From NCBI GenBank assembly GCA_000499405.2, contig HG738138.1, forward strand, positions 13,641,208-13,705,207: a stretch of 64,000 nt of DNA, read 5' to 3'. Position numbers and translations under genes: made by a program. Shown in pieces: positions 48,306 through 60,107 of this stretch. A model generated the notes under the pieces. The model was not told the origin of the DNA. It did no database searches and worked only from the letters and a program-made list of their open reading frames with translations. The DNA is from Onchocerca volvulus (taxonomy: Eukaryota > Nematoda > Chromadorea > Rhabditida > Onchocercidae). How positions within the stretch are numbered: the first letter of the stretch is position 1; each line of letters opens with the position of its first letter.

Positions 48306-49813
48306 GAATTTCAGAACTATAAAAGATATTCGAGGAAAAGATAGTATCTTTATTGAAAGGGTCGAAATATTCTGTAATTTTTAAATTCTTGTGGATAACA
48401 GAACTTTAGAATAATAAACGGTTTCTTGAATTTCCGAAATAAACCTTTAACAAAATTCTGGGGTCGGGCGGAGAATAACGAATCACAATAAAGTGAGCAC
48501 AGGATCAGAGAAAGTACAACGAATATCAAAGTGATGTCAGAAATGAAATGCTCAAAGGACGACTCGCTCTGATCAATCCGTTATTCTGTTTATACATTTT
48601 TGTTTTTTTGTTTTGTTTGTTCATTTGTTTTTCCGTTTTTTTTTTTTTTTTTTTTTTTTGAAACAGTTATCATTTGGTTGATGTACTTTATTGTTATCAC
48701 AGCAGAAATAAAATGAAGCAATTTCATCTTGTTTTGGTTAAATTTCTAACCGAACATATCGGACTAGTATTTCAGAATACCATCACTCAAAAATTAGGCG
48801 CAGTTTTGCTTACATAATGTAGATTTTTATCTAAGGATTGGAGTTCTTGTTTCTCATTCTTACAGAACTTTAAGAAGTTGGTATCTTTTTGTTTTTTCCT
48901 GCTTTTGATTTAAATTATCCGTATAATTCAATGTTTGAGGTTTAGTGATAGGTTCTAATTTCGAATAATGGATAGAAGTGGTTTAGGCGATTGTATTCTC
49001 TAACCTGACATGTTTCTGATGTGTTCAATTATCAAATTATTCTGCAAGTACCACTTCAAGCACTCACTGTTCAGCATTCCCGATATTCGCATACATCTTC
49101 GGCTTTATTCTTTTTTTTTTTTTTTTTTGTTAATTATTGACAGATCGCCCATGACTTTTTCCCCACCTGACTTCCCTGGTAATCTCAGAATTATACTTCT
49201 TATCATTCATCTTTTTTTTAATCATAAAATTAGATCGGAATTTCATGCTGTTGGATGTTAAGTCGAAGATTCATGCTGTTGAAGTGATACAGTGTAAAAT
49301 AAGTAAACAAAGTTAAAGAGCGATGTTTATTTCCAGTACTGATTCGTATTCCATTTCGTCCCGTTGTTTTTGTGGATGGTCGCTGATAATGACTGATGGA
49401 ATTACTGTTTTTACATAGAAAAAAAAGAATTTTTTTTAACTGATGACAGTATAAACATAGTAACTAACATCATATGTAGGATATAGTTACACCTCTGAAA
49501 GCGATTACACTATTGTCATTGGTGATAATTATTTTTCCAGTAGTAAGACAATCAGACCGGTAATATTACGATATCATGGTTAATATCAGACTTGGGGAAT
49601 GCAATGAATAAGAAGGTTAAAAAAATTTATACCTCTGATCTGCTGGCAATTATTCGATCAAAGCATTAGATAATTTAATTTTAGAATTCCTAGTGAGTCG
49701 AAATTCTGATGTTTATTGCAGATGAATCATTAAATTTTCGATTTCTTCTTTTTCTTTTTCTCTGTTACCATAATACGAAATTTAAAACAACTGTTGCAGG
49801 AATTGTTTGAACC
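48306..49813. other. rnp-6 3' UTR and spacer
   Basis: Contains the two polyadenylation signals listed separately and a T-run at about 48637-48659. The open frame at 49010-49261 is T-driven noise. TGTTGCAG just before 49800 precedes the next start codon. Confidence 0.5.
48413..48443 (+). terminator. two AATAAA polyadenylation signals after rnp-6
   Basis: AATAAA occurs at 48413-48418 and 48438-48443, about 110-135 bases past the rnp-6 stop, a normal nematode 3' UTR length. Confidence 0.55.
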
Positions 49814-51326
49814 ATGGCAACCGCAGTCCGAGGATGTGTATTTTGCAGTATTGTACATGGTCAGCGTGATAAACATTTGAAAACTTCCGATAATGTTAGT
49901 CGTCACTCATTAGAATTTTTACGTTATAAGTCAACTGCTGTAATAATTTTACGACTTACGACAGTTTATTATTACAATTGTTTAACTGCTTAATATTTCA
50001 AAACAATAAAACATTTACATATCTGATAAAAACCTATTTAACTTTTATATAAGACATGTAAGTAGTTTTTCTAAGGACGGAATGATGGGCTATATTTGAA
50101 TTTTCTGTATAGATCTTGCAATAATGTCTGTAGATGGTTTCTTTCCTTCATTCCTTGGTTAAGATATGGCATTCTTGTGATTTAATTTTAGATTTGTATT
50201 TAAAAAAAAATTTTGTCTCATTTTAAATTATATTTGGTGTATTGCAAAATTGTGCTGTAAAATATGCGAACTTAAATAATTACTTTCGAATTATTTGTTT
50301 ATCTTTGCAAAATCACTATTTATTTCGACATTTAAGGCTGTGGTAATTCAAGATAGATCACCACATGCACCACATCATTATCTAATACTCAGCAAACTGC
50401 ATATCAATCAAGCAAGTGATTTGACGGCTGTTGATCTCCCTCTCGGTGAGATATTTCATATTTGAAGCTTTTAAATAACTGCTTTACAAAATAATGCTCT
50501 AATATACTTTACATACTGTCATTCACTAATATAATTTATGTATTTGAATGAAACATTTCAGTGAATTTGATTGGTTGTTCGGTGGATGAAAATTTTTTTT
50601 ATAAATATTGCAACAATTTTATAAAAAAAAATCCATCAGAATTTTAATGAGGATTTTATATTTTAACATTTTGACATCGCACATTAGTTTCTGTTGAAGC
50701 CATGTAACAATTTAATGTTTAAAATTGTACTATAATTTCAAGATGTTGATATAACTAGTGAAATAAAACCTCTTTTTTATTCGTTACCCTATTTCAGTAA
50801 AAGAAATGGATCGTCTTGGACGAGATTATTTATGTGAAACGTTGAAGGAAAGGGGCGAAGCTGATACTGTGGAAGATTTGTTGCGAATGGGCTTCCACTG
50901 GTCAGTATTTGTTACTGTTCGCCATCTTCATATGCATCTGCTCTATCCAACGCGAGAGGTACATTAAAACTTGATTGCACATTAATAAATGAAATGGTAT
51001 ACAAGCATACCTATATGGAAACAATATTATATATTCGCTTAAGTACTTTTAATACGTACATCTTCATATAAAGGCCAGTCAAATCACCTCAAATTGTTTC
51101 AAAGCGCCTAAAATTTTCATATTTGCAGATGAATTTTTTATATCGTGCTGTAATATTTCGACCGGGACGATTTTTCCGCACAGCAAGAAATATTATCGAC
51201 AGTCTGGAAAAGAAGAGAAATACTGATGGCCGAGTGAATTCAAACAAAGGAATGAAGAGTAATCTTACTTCAGTCGATGCAAATGATTCAGATGGTTCAC
51301 CGGTGAAAAACGTGCCGGATACTTGA
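49814..51326 (+). CDS. HINT3-like histidine triad (HIT) hydrolase
   Basis: Four exons, 49814-49894, 50337-50445, 50798-50958 and 51129-51326, give about 182 residues, the size of human HINT3. HIT proteins of this branch hydrolyse nucleoside phosphoramidates and acyl-adenylates. The N-terminus carries the CVFCSIV start of the fold. The body has DRSPHAPHHYLILSK, and the active-site histidine triad is RHLHMHLLYP (H106, H108, H110), matching the HLHLHV of HINT3. The LRMGFHW segment is also HINT3-like. The C-terminal third is basic, then S/D-rich, and is not conserved. The ATG lies after TGTTGCAGGAATTGTTTGAACC, compatible with trans-splicing. Confidence 0.9.
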
Positions 51327-52991
51327 TTTTTATCCTCCAGTGTGATGTGATCAAATCGGAAATTTGCAACTAGCGATTTGAGATATATTTTTAAAGGATT
51401 CAAAGTAGTACAATTTTTTTGATGGTAAATAGCTGCTCATTCAAATCACTTTTTCCTTATTTCTTTTCCTTTTTTATATCTTTTATTTTAAATTTTCCAC
51501 TTTATATTATATTATATATTATACTATATACATATATATCTAATGATCTAATATTGGAACGGAATTACTTATCTCGATATCTCTTGGTTTTCTGGATTCT
51601 ACTTTGTAAATTTTGTAAATACTTACAATTCGGCATTGATTTGGCTTTTATGATATTGGTAATGGATAGTGTCTTGAATATTGCATTTCTTCTAGAATCT
51701 CGTATCCATGGATTCCTTCTGGCTTACTATTTTTTGACAAACTAGTATACTGGCAATATAATGATGTAAGCAAATAACGCTGACTTATTTTTCCTTTTAC
51801 CGAGCCGAATTATACACTCTATAAAACTTTATGTATATTTTGCTCTTAACACGTAACTCGGTATAAATGCTAATTCTTTTATATGCCAAGTTTGCATCCA
51901 ATCATTAGTCGTGAAGTTGTATATTGAAGAATGCCTTCCCTTGCATTTTTTTTTTTCTTAATCAGGTTTCATTCTTTGTATTTCGCTGCTTCCTTCGTTG
52001 TTATCCAACTTGTTACACTAGAGAGGAAAGATTATTTTCATATCTTCAAAAAAAAAAAAAGAAAAATTATAAAGCATACTGAAACATCCAATTTATAGTA
52101 GTCTTGATATATACATCATGTACTTCGTTTAAATTTTGAATTTTCACCCATCATTTTGCGAAAGTTCTGCGATTTGAGCAGGTGAATTAATATGAAGTTA
52201 ATCATATCGTTTTTTTTTTTTTCTTCCTCTCTATTCCTATGCATTATCAGAATTTTCGTGATAGTTCACTATTTCAAGCCTAAAATGATTTGCACGGTCT
52301 TTCTTACCTTTTTTTTTTTTTTTTTTTTTTTTTTAAAGGGAAAATGTCCCGTTTTTTTTTTTTTTTTTTTTTTTTTGAAAGGCGAAGACGGACAAAATAG
52401 AAAGAAAGAACAAGATCATGATAAAACATGGAACCATCATGAAGATTCTAGCTTTCAGAAATGATTATTGCCTTTATGTCTAAATCTCTGGTTTTCGAAA
52501 TTGATTTCTTTTCTAAAACATGTTTCGAATGAGATATATCTAATTTCTGTGCGAACCAAGTATTCCGCATTTTTGTAAATTCATCACAATGCATATTCAT
52601 CTAAATTGTATGGTATTAGAAAAAATTAAGTTTTTTATGCGATGAATTTGCAAAAATCAACAGAGATCATTGCATTTACAAAGTGATTTGGTCCTGTTCT
52701 TTATTACATCTTTTGATTATTAAATAATGTTATTCATTTTATACACATTTTTTCTTCACGGAGCTGAATGTTCATGCATTAGTTATTATTCAGTTTATTT
52801 CTTCCGAACTACCAAAAGCTGCTCGGGAATCGATCTCCTGCAGTAAGAGTCACAAATAGTGCAATAGTTTAAGATTGATTTTATGATTCCATCTTTTTCC
52901 TATATATTTCTCTTAGCGATTCGTCATCGTAATTTTGGATCAGTCTAATGCGCATGCCCATTTGGGCAAAATGCTAATTAGTATGGAATAG
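51327..52991. other. convergent 3' spacer
   Basis: Between the stops of the HINT3-like (+) and double-BTB (-) genes. T-runs of over 20 bases lie at about 52311-52334 and 52354-52375. Open frames at 51419-51745 and 52192-52464 owe their length to T-rich sequence and show no motif. Confidence 0.5.
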
Positions 52992-55900
52992 TCATTTCAA
53001 TGATTCGGAAAGATCGCTTCTAACCATAAATGTTGACAATTTTTTGTCTTGTTCAGCAACGGTATTTCCTTCGATGCCTTCCTTTATCAACAGTCGACTC
53101 AAACGTTTTGTTGGATTCATCCTGAGAAATTTTAGTTCAGTTGCTAAACTTACGAGATGCATGTTAAGGATTCTTTACTTTCTCGTTTTCTAGATGAATT
53201 TAATCACATTGACATTACTTAATTTAATCTGGATGATTTTATTTGGCTAATTCAAAGCAAAAAAAAAAAAAAAAAGAGAAAAAAAAAAAACTGAATACCC
53301 TCCTGCAGCCCATCCGGAACAAAACCTGTCTAAAATTTGGCTCTTTGTTCTTTCTTTCAGTTTCTTGAACTTTTCATGATTGATCATTGGAAATGCAAAA
53401 TGTCGGCAACTGAATCAAAAATATTTCATCAAATAAGAAAGTGAACTTCATGCTAAAATTTCGAAATCTGTTCTAGCACGAAAGTTTATGCAAGTTTTTT
53501 AACCTACAATTTCATTAAATAAGTTAGATGGAGTTTGTTCCAATATCGATCTTTAAAATCTTCAAATTTTATCAAAATTGTCTCATTTTACTAATTATCG
53601 ACGAAATCAACGAAATAACATTTATCTCAGTCAGCTGTCAAGTAACAGAAATCTATTGCGGAATCATTTGTATATGAAGATCATACACAATTTGACTGCA
53701 TGAAAATAAATGGGGAAGGTTTCTTGATACTCATGAAGTATCAAGTAAGATTCATTATTTCGAAACCGCTGAGATATTTTATGTTGAAAAAAAAAAGTAT
53801 TTACCAAGTAGCGGTTAGTAATCTATTTGAAATTATACCTGTTTTCTATTCGATGTAAATTTCGGTGCAGAAGATTTTCTAAGCCATATTTTTCGGCTAA
53901 TTCAAAATATTCTATGAATCGTGTGGGTGAAGTTGGTGGTTCTTGACTTAAATGCTGCAAAAAACAACAGCAAGCTTGATTTATTAAAACTAGTTCCGGA
54001 GTTTAATGAGTGAGAATGCTATCAATGAGAATAATTGCATTGCTTCTTATTTTCCACATTTATCAAATGGTATTTTTGAAAAATTTCTGTAACTTTGTTA
54101 AATTATGCGAAATTTGCGATGCTTTGCTTTTTTTTTTTTGTTTTTTTTTTTTGTTTTTTTTTTTTTTGTTTTTTTTTAAACGTTTTCTAAGCATTTCTGC
54201 TTATCACATCAAGTTTTCATTCATTTCGATCATCATCTCTGATTCAATATTTGCAAACATTTTTTGGATCTTAGAACTTCAATCTATTAGACTATTCGAA
54301 CAGAATAACTCACATTTTCAATTGAACTCATGGCATTCTTCATTTGATAGGTATTGCAAAAAACAAGCAATGGTCGTAATAAAATGCTTTCGATAGGTTT
54401 ATTCTGGGGATAAATGTGCTGTAGAAGGGCCTGCAAATATTTAATACAGAATTCAGAATCTAGGATTAACGAAATTTTTAAGATTACGTTCCTGTAGCAA
54501 ACATTTCTCAATTATTACTTTTCTTTTAACTTTTAATCTCATTTTTTCTTATTGTTCTTTCAAAATTTCATACAAATTGTCAGTTTTTACTTATTTATTT
54601 AATTATTAAATGATCCAAAAGAATTCAAATATTGAAACTTCTTTAGTTTCAATAATGCGATATCATAAAAAAAATTATTTCTATTAAAGAAATGAAAATG
54701 ATTCGGTTGAAAAATTAATCAAACTTCAATGAAGCACAATTTGAAAATTCGCTTAGCATTTCATTATTTCAGTATTTTGTCTAAATAACCTGTAAGTTTA
54801 ATACTGAACTATAATTTTAATATCTTTTATGCATTTTGAAGCGTTTTAGCAATCATTTCTTTGTTTCAGTTATTTTTCATCTTTATATAAATCTTATTGT
54901 TAAGCTTACTTCAACAACATATAACGGAGTTTTTTTTATTTTTGCACATTCTTCGGCTAATTCACAATTCACTTGTGCTATCATCTCACCTGCAAAATAT
55001 AAAAAAAAAATGCAAAAAAGAAATAAAAAAAAAAATTCCAATTTAAGATATCATAAGATAAATTAAATGTAATAAAAGATGTGAAATCTTTCAAACTATT
55101 GCTTTGCCTTGATTCTTAAAAAAAAAAAAAAAAGCCTCAACTTTGATGCAATAACATTAATTTGACATAAGAATGAACTTTTTAACATACCTCTATTGCT
55201 TCGACCAAACATTGCATCATTATTTACTTTCATGATACCTTTGTTTACATATAATTTAGTTCCACTAACTATTAGCACTACTGTCTCATGATCATTAACA
55301 TTTTTTGGTGGACTGCGAAAATTGATCTCTTTGAAGAATTGTTCTCGTATTGGTGTTCCCAACGGTAATGATTTAGCCTGTTTATAAATTTTATTCAATT
55401 TTATGCAAATTATTTTATAATATTTACAGAATACTATTATGATGACGTACAGTTCTCCTTCTCCCTTCCCATTATCCTTTCTTATACTAGTACTTCAAAT
55501 TAATTGAAATTTGTAAGTGAAAATAACAATGTTGATACTATCAGTAGGGTGATAAATAGATTATTAAGTTCTACTACAGCGTATTAAATAATCGAATCAA
55601 AAAGCATTAGAATTAAAATGAATCAAAATCGAAAGGAATCAAATGAAATTAGAAAATTTCCTTATAAAATTTGTTTCTTTTTCATTTCAGTAATTTACTA
55701 ACTTTTGCAACTGCAGGCAGAATGATGGAATTATATATAGCATCACCGTATTCTAATTCCGGATTTAATCCATTGCGGATAATATCCGCCCAGTAGCCAT
55801 CTTGCTCTGCTTTATAAACTAATTCTTCGATAACATTTGGTAATTCAAGTCTGATTGCTTCCGTTATCTTCTGTTCCATGTGCATCTGGAAATTTTGATT

Positions 55901-56882
55901 GTTTCTCTTATGATTAGCGAAAATATTATAATAAATTATTCATTCTCTTTCCAATTAGTAAGAAGAAATTAGGAAATGTTAAAATTAAAATATCTTTTAG
56001 AAATAAAACTGAAACTTTCTAACTTAGACTCAAATTCGAATATTTAAAATGAATCCGAAACGAAAATAAGTAATTCATGATAATGTTTTTAAAAAATTTT
56101 TTTCCAATTTCAATTGAGTTTGAGTTCAAATCAGGTCAATTTAAATCAGAATTATGTGCTTCCTATTTCTGGAACTTCTCATGTTTCAAATAAGGTAATA
56201 AAACATTGCTACGAAACTTACGGATTCATAGTTTACAATGTAGGAAGTAATTCGATCGATGATACCATCCGCTCGGAAACCAACCGCTGCTCGAGTTAGA
56301 CCCTCTAAATTGGCCCATATTGGTCTTTTAGTTGGATAAATCTGAAATCTGTTCTTACAATTAATATGAAAAAGGAATTGAACTGAGCATGTCAACTGTT
56401 AGAATGCGACTGTATTTAAAAAACGTATCCGAATGAAATTTTTGCGTGAAGTTTTTTTTTAGCTATTTATTTTAATCATCCTGCTAACTTAATTTCCGTG
56501 CAAACACTGATTGTAAATTCAATGATTCTTTTTCATTTTATTTCAGGTCTGAATTCTATTTTAAACCAATTTCAAGTTCAATTTCGCAGTCGAATTAATT
56601 ACAAATTTGAACATAAATCAAATTTCGAAGCTGAAACTGGACCTGATATAAAAGTTCTTTGAAATCATTTGCATCGCTATCACCCATATCAACCACATCA
56701 CCTTCTTCCGCAAATTTTAGCTTTTCAGCTGTATTTAATTACTTTTTTTTAAATAAATAAATAAATAAAATATATATATGTATATATTTATTATTATTAT
56801 CCTTTTTTTGTTTTTTTTTGTTTTTTTTGTTTTTTTGTTTTTTTTGTTTTTTTTGTTATATATATTATCAGAGGATAATAAC

Positions 56883-56975
<93 letters not shown>

Positions 56976-58796
56976 CTCTGAAAGAGAAATAACTTCCATC
57001 ATTTGACTAATGTCTTTTCTTTTACATTTAAAAGTTCAAGGGAAATCTAAAAGCTAACGGAGATATAGGTAGTTCGTAGCGCAGTTAATTCAAAATTCGA
57101 TTGAAGTATTCATCAGCAATGTAATTAAATGGAATAACAAGTAAAATAGTGAGTGAAACAATTAGTAAATAAATGAATAAAATAATTGCATTATTTAAAT
57201 TGCTACTTTTCGTAGATTCACTTGTTAGTGAATCAAACGGTAATTTCATATGTTCATTATAAAAGAATTGATTTTCGATTTTTTACTTTTTAATTAACCA
57301 TAATTAGTAATTAATAATTAAGCGTATAAATTGAGGTGACTTGAATTTCTGTGTTTAATATCTAAAAATTATATTAATTTTCAATAGAGAAAGCAGAAAA
57401 TTTTCTTCATATTCCAAATTATTGACTTTAGGATAAGTCCTGAGGTAAAAAGAACAGATGGATCCATTATTCTATATGCTTAGAAAACTGAAAAATGAAA
57501 TGAATTATTGAATAGAATTCGTACCCATATAATTGGAATGTAAACTAAGCAATGCTTTATACACTTGTAAAGTTTCATCTTTGAATTTTAATGTAATGTC
57601 GCCATATTCAAATTTTGGCAAGAAGTTATGGAGCTATAAAGCATCAAGAATATTTTCTTTTTCTTCTGTTCAAAAGAAGTAAAATTAAAATAATGAAAAA
57701 AAAAACGTTAATTAAATTAAACCAAAAAAATAATCCAGTAATTAAAAACCGTGTTATTATATTATCCAATTAAAGCCAATATGACGTAACAACTCTGTTA
57801 CGGGAATCAGATTAAAATAATGATGAGTGGTGATCTCTTTTCTTTAATCATCTCTTATTCATGATTAAAATACCCTACGTGATTAAAATTAAAGATGATA
57901 AATGAACGTACCATTTCGACAAATTTCATCTCAATACGTACCCGTTGGATACTTCTATCACCAATTCGAATTACGATTGGTGGATGTCGTTTTCCAAGCT
58001 CAAATAAATCACTATCTACTACACGATCCATACCCGATTCACCTGTTCCAACTCGGAATCGCATTTGCATTACATATTTCCATTCCAGATTTGGAAATTT
58101 TGCTTCGCCTAGTATATTTACACTTGGCGTTTCTTCCTGAAATTTACTATGTCAATTTGATATAACATAAATAGCGCGCTATCAAATGGAAATTATCTTC
58201 CATAAGATGTTGGAAATTTTAGCAAATTTTTTAATAAATTTTATTTAATTCAAATTATTTAAAAATTTAATGAATAAAAAACATTCAATAACGCTATCAA
58301 TTACATAAAGCTGTTAAGAATTTTACAAAAAATATTCAGCCAAAAATGATTGAACAAACAAACTAGTATACCTGTCTAACTTGCCTAGATATAATGATAT
58401 AAATCACTGGTAAATGAAACCGAAGAGCACCATTTGGAGCAAATTCACCGGGAAGTATACCGATACCAGCAACCGATACTGAGAACATAATCTTATAGTC
58501 GATAGCTGGTAGAGGCACAAAATCAGTAAATTCCTCCGTGCAGGTTATTGTTGACTGAAAATTAAAACATTTAGTATAAAATTACAAGAAAATAAATGGA
58601 TAAATAAAAATTATATTGTCTAAGAACAAAATGACTAAGATTATTCATTTTTCTATTATTTTATGATTTTTATTCTTCAATAGACATATGAATTTTTGCA
58701 TTAATTCTTCAGTATTCAAAATCAGTAATAAAATGAAATAAATATACGCACCAGTGCTTCTAATAATGATTCATTAGAAGAATCTTTTGATTCCAT
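52992..58796 (-). CDS. double BTB/POZ-domain protein, nematode type
   Basis: Twelve minus exons, 58796-58752, 58554-58372, 58136-57912, 57633-57525, 56728-56643, 56341-56222, 55885-55703, 55377-55191, 54989-54910, 54430-54314, 53954-53839 and 53121-52992, join in phase to about 526 residues. Residues 1-150 form a beta-rich region without a motif I can name (DYKIMFSVSVAGIGILPGEF; LGEAKFPNLEWKYVMQMRFR). BTB 1 starts near residue 155 (KFEYGDITLKFKDETLQVYK) and runs to LLYQIYPTKRPIW. A helical linker follows (EELVYKAEQDGYWADII). BTB 2 starts near 348 (HETVVLIVSGTKLYVNKGIM) and runs to ALLQHIYPQNKPIE and LLVFCNTYQM, then YFELAEKYGLENLL. BTB proteins dimerise and often act as Cullin-3 adaptors; the role here is inference. 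The last exon rests on phase and a TTTCTCAG acceptor only. A missed small exon between 54910 and 54430 is possible. Confidence 0.75.
54124..54177. repeat. G-punctuated poly-T tract
   Basis: T-runs of 7-14 bases separated by single G residues. It lies in the 54314-53954 intron of the double-BTB gene, where the transcript would carry A-runs separated by C. Confidence 0.9.
56802..56857. repeat. G-punctuated poly-T tract
   Basis: A second tract of T6-T9 runs separated by single G, in the 57525-56728 intron of the double-BTB gene, 25 bases from a TA/CA microsatellite. Confidence 0.9.
56883..56973. repeat. compound TA/CA microsatellite
   Basis: About ninety bases: alternating TA, then seven CA units, then a long TA run. 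It lies in the same intron as the neighbouring poly-T tract. Confidence 0.97.
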
Positions 58797-60107
58797 TTAG
58801 CCTTTTGCAACCACTGCACTTGCATGCAATTGCACGACAATAACATTTTTCATGCATTCCATTATTTTAATAAAGAGGTGATAACAAAGATGCAATGTTG
58901 AATATTATTTTATTACATTGTAGCTGCAATTTGTTTATATTAATTTGCAATTGCAAATGATACTTTAAAAGTGCTGAAATAAATAACAAAAATGTGTTAT
59001 GCTAAACAATCTATTAGCGTCTTGTAATATGAAAATAATCAAGTGTGCTTTTTGACATATTTATTAGACTATATTGTGAAATATTACGAAAAGTTCAAAC
59101 AAAATAAATCATTTCACTTTTATGATTAAAATTTTTTTCAACAACATTAGATATTTCGCAAATTACGGTATTACATTACATTTTATTAAATTATGCTGAT
59201 TTTTATTAATTTGGTTGATTCAAATTTTTTGCTGAACTAATTTAAAGTATCGTTATTCCATATGCTAAATAAGAAAGTAAGTGAAGTGGTGGATTTTACA
59301 CGTCAACGAGTATGTTTATCATAGCTTCATAATCATGTATTCATCGAAATGTTACTAAATTTCAGATCGATTATTTTTTCGCAAAAAAGGAAAAAAAAAA
59401 CAAGATTCACAGGTAGAATTTGTAATTCAAAAAAAAAAAATACATGGATCACTTTCTTTTTGCAACAAAAATGAAATTTTTAATGATTATTTTCGTGCAG
59501 AGAAAAAAAATTCGAATTCTCAGTTTTTTGTCAAAATAAAATTCCAAATTTTTGTTTTTTCTTTGCATATACTTCTTTTTCGCTTTAATAATATAGTATG
59601 AAATGTGAGAAATGAGTAAATGCATCATCTCACTCCATTCATTTATTCTCTGACTTCGATTCAAGTTGCAGTCATATAAGTTGGATGTAACGGCAGGCCG
59701 CATTTAGTTCTAGTCATAGAAATCGGTAGTAAGGCTGTTCGCGCTTAGTGGGTAATTGGCCATATTTTTTCGGGTATTTTACCCGTATTTGCTTGTAAAT
59801 AATTGTTTCCAAGCGAGGTGCTATAAGTTATTTTAGGTAATTTATTTAATTACATATTTTTATTAAAAGTGGAAAATCGAAACTAATCTTTAAAATAAAT
59901 TCCCAATACTGTGTTTATTAGACCCACTCATTAAATCTAATATAATAATCTCTTCTAATAGATTGCAGCTGATAAATTATATATTATAGCTAACGTCTGA
60001 TATATTAAGTGACCAGATAAATTATAATAATTAATCATATATAATAGATTTCGTGAAATATGTGATAGTGCATTTAGAGTGAGCGTGTTGTATGTTGGAA
60101 AGATCTG
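58797..60107. other. divergent promoter region between the BTB gene and NCAPG
   Basis: The double-BTB gene and the condensin gene start back to back. No gene is seen; an open frame at 59449-59703 (-) is K/I-rich noise. CATTTAG at about 60071-60077 could be an acceptor ahead of the NCAPG start. Confidence 0.5.

Noticed and set aside
51419..51745. 108-codon plus-strand frame after HINT3
   Set aside because: F/I/L/Y-rich product of T-rich 3' spacer with no motif.
52192..52464. Frame containing two poly-phenylalanine runs
   Set aside because: It is made by two poly-T tracts; the residue pattern is an artefact of composition.
56778..57006. Frames through the TA/CA microsatellite
   Set aside because: They translate simple repeat (IYIYIY, THTHTH) only.
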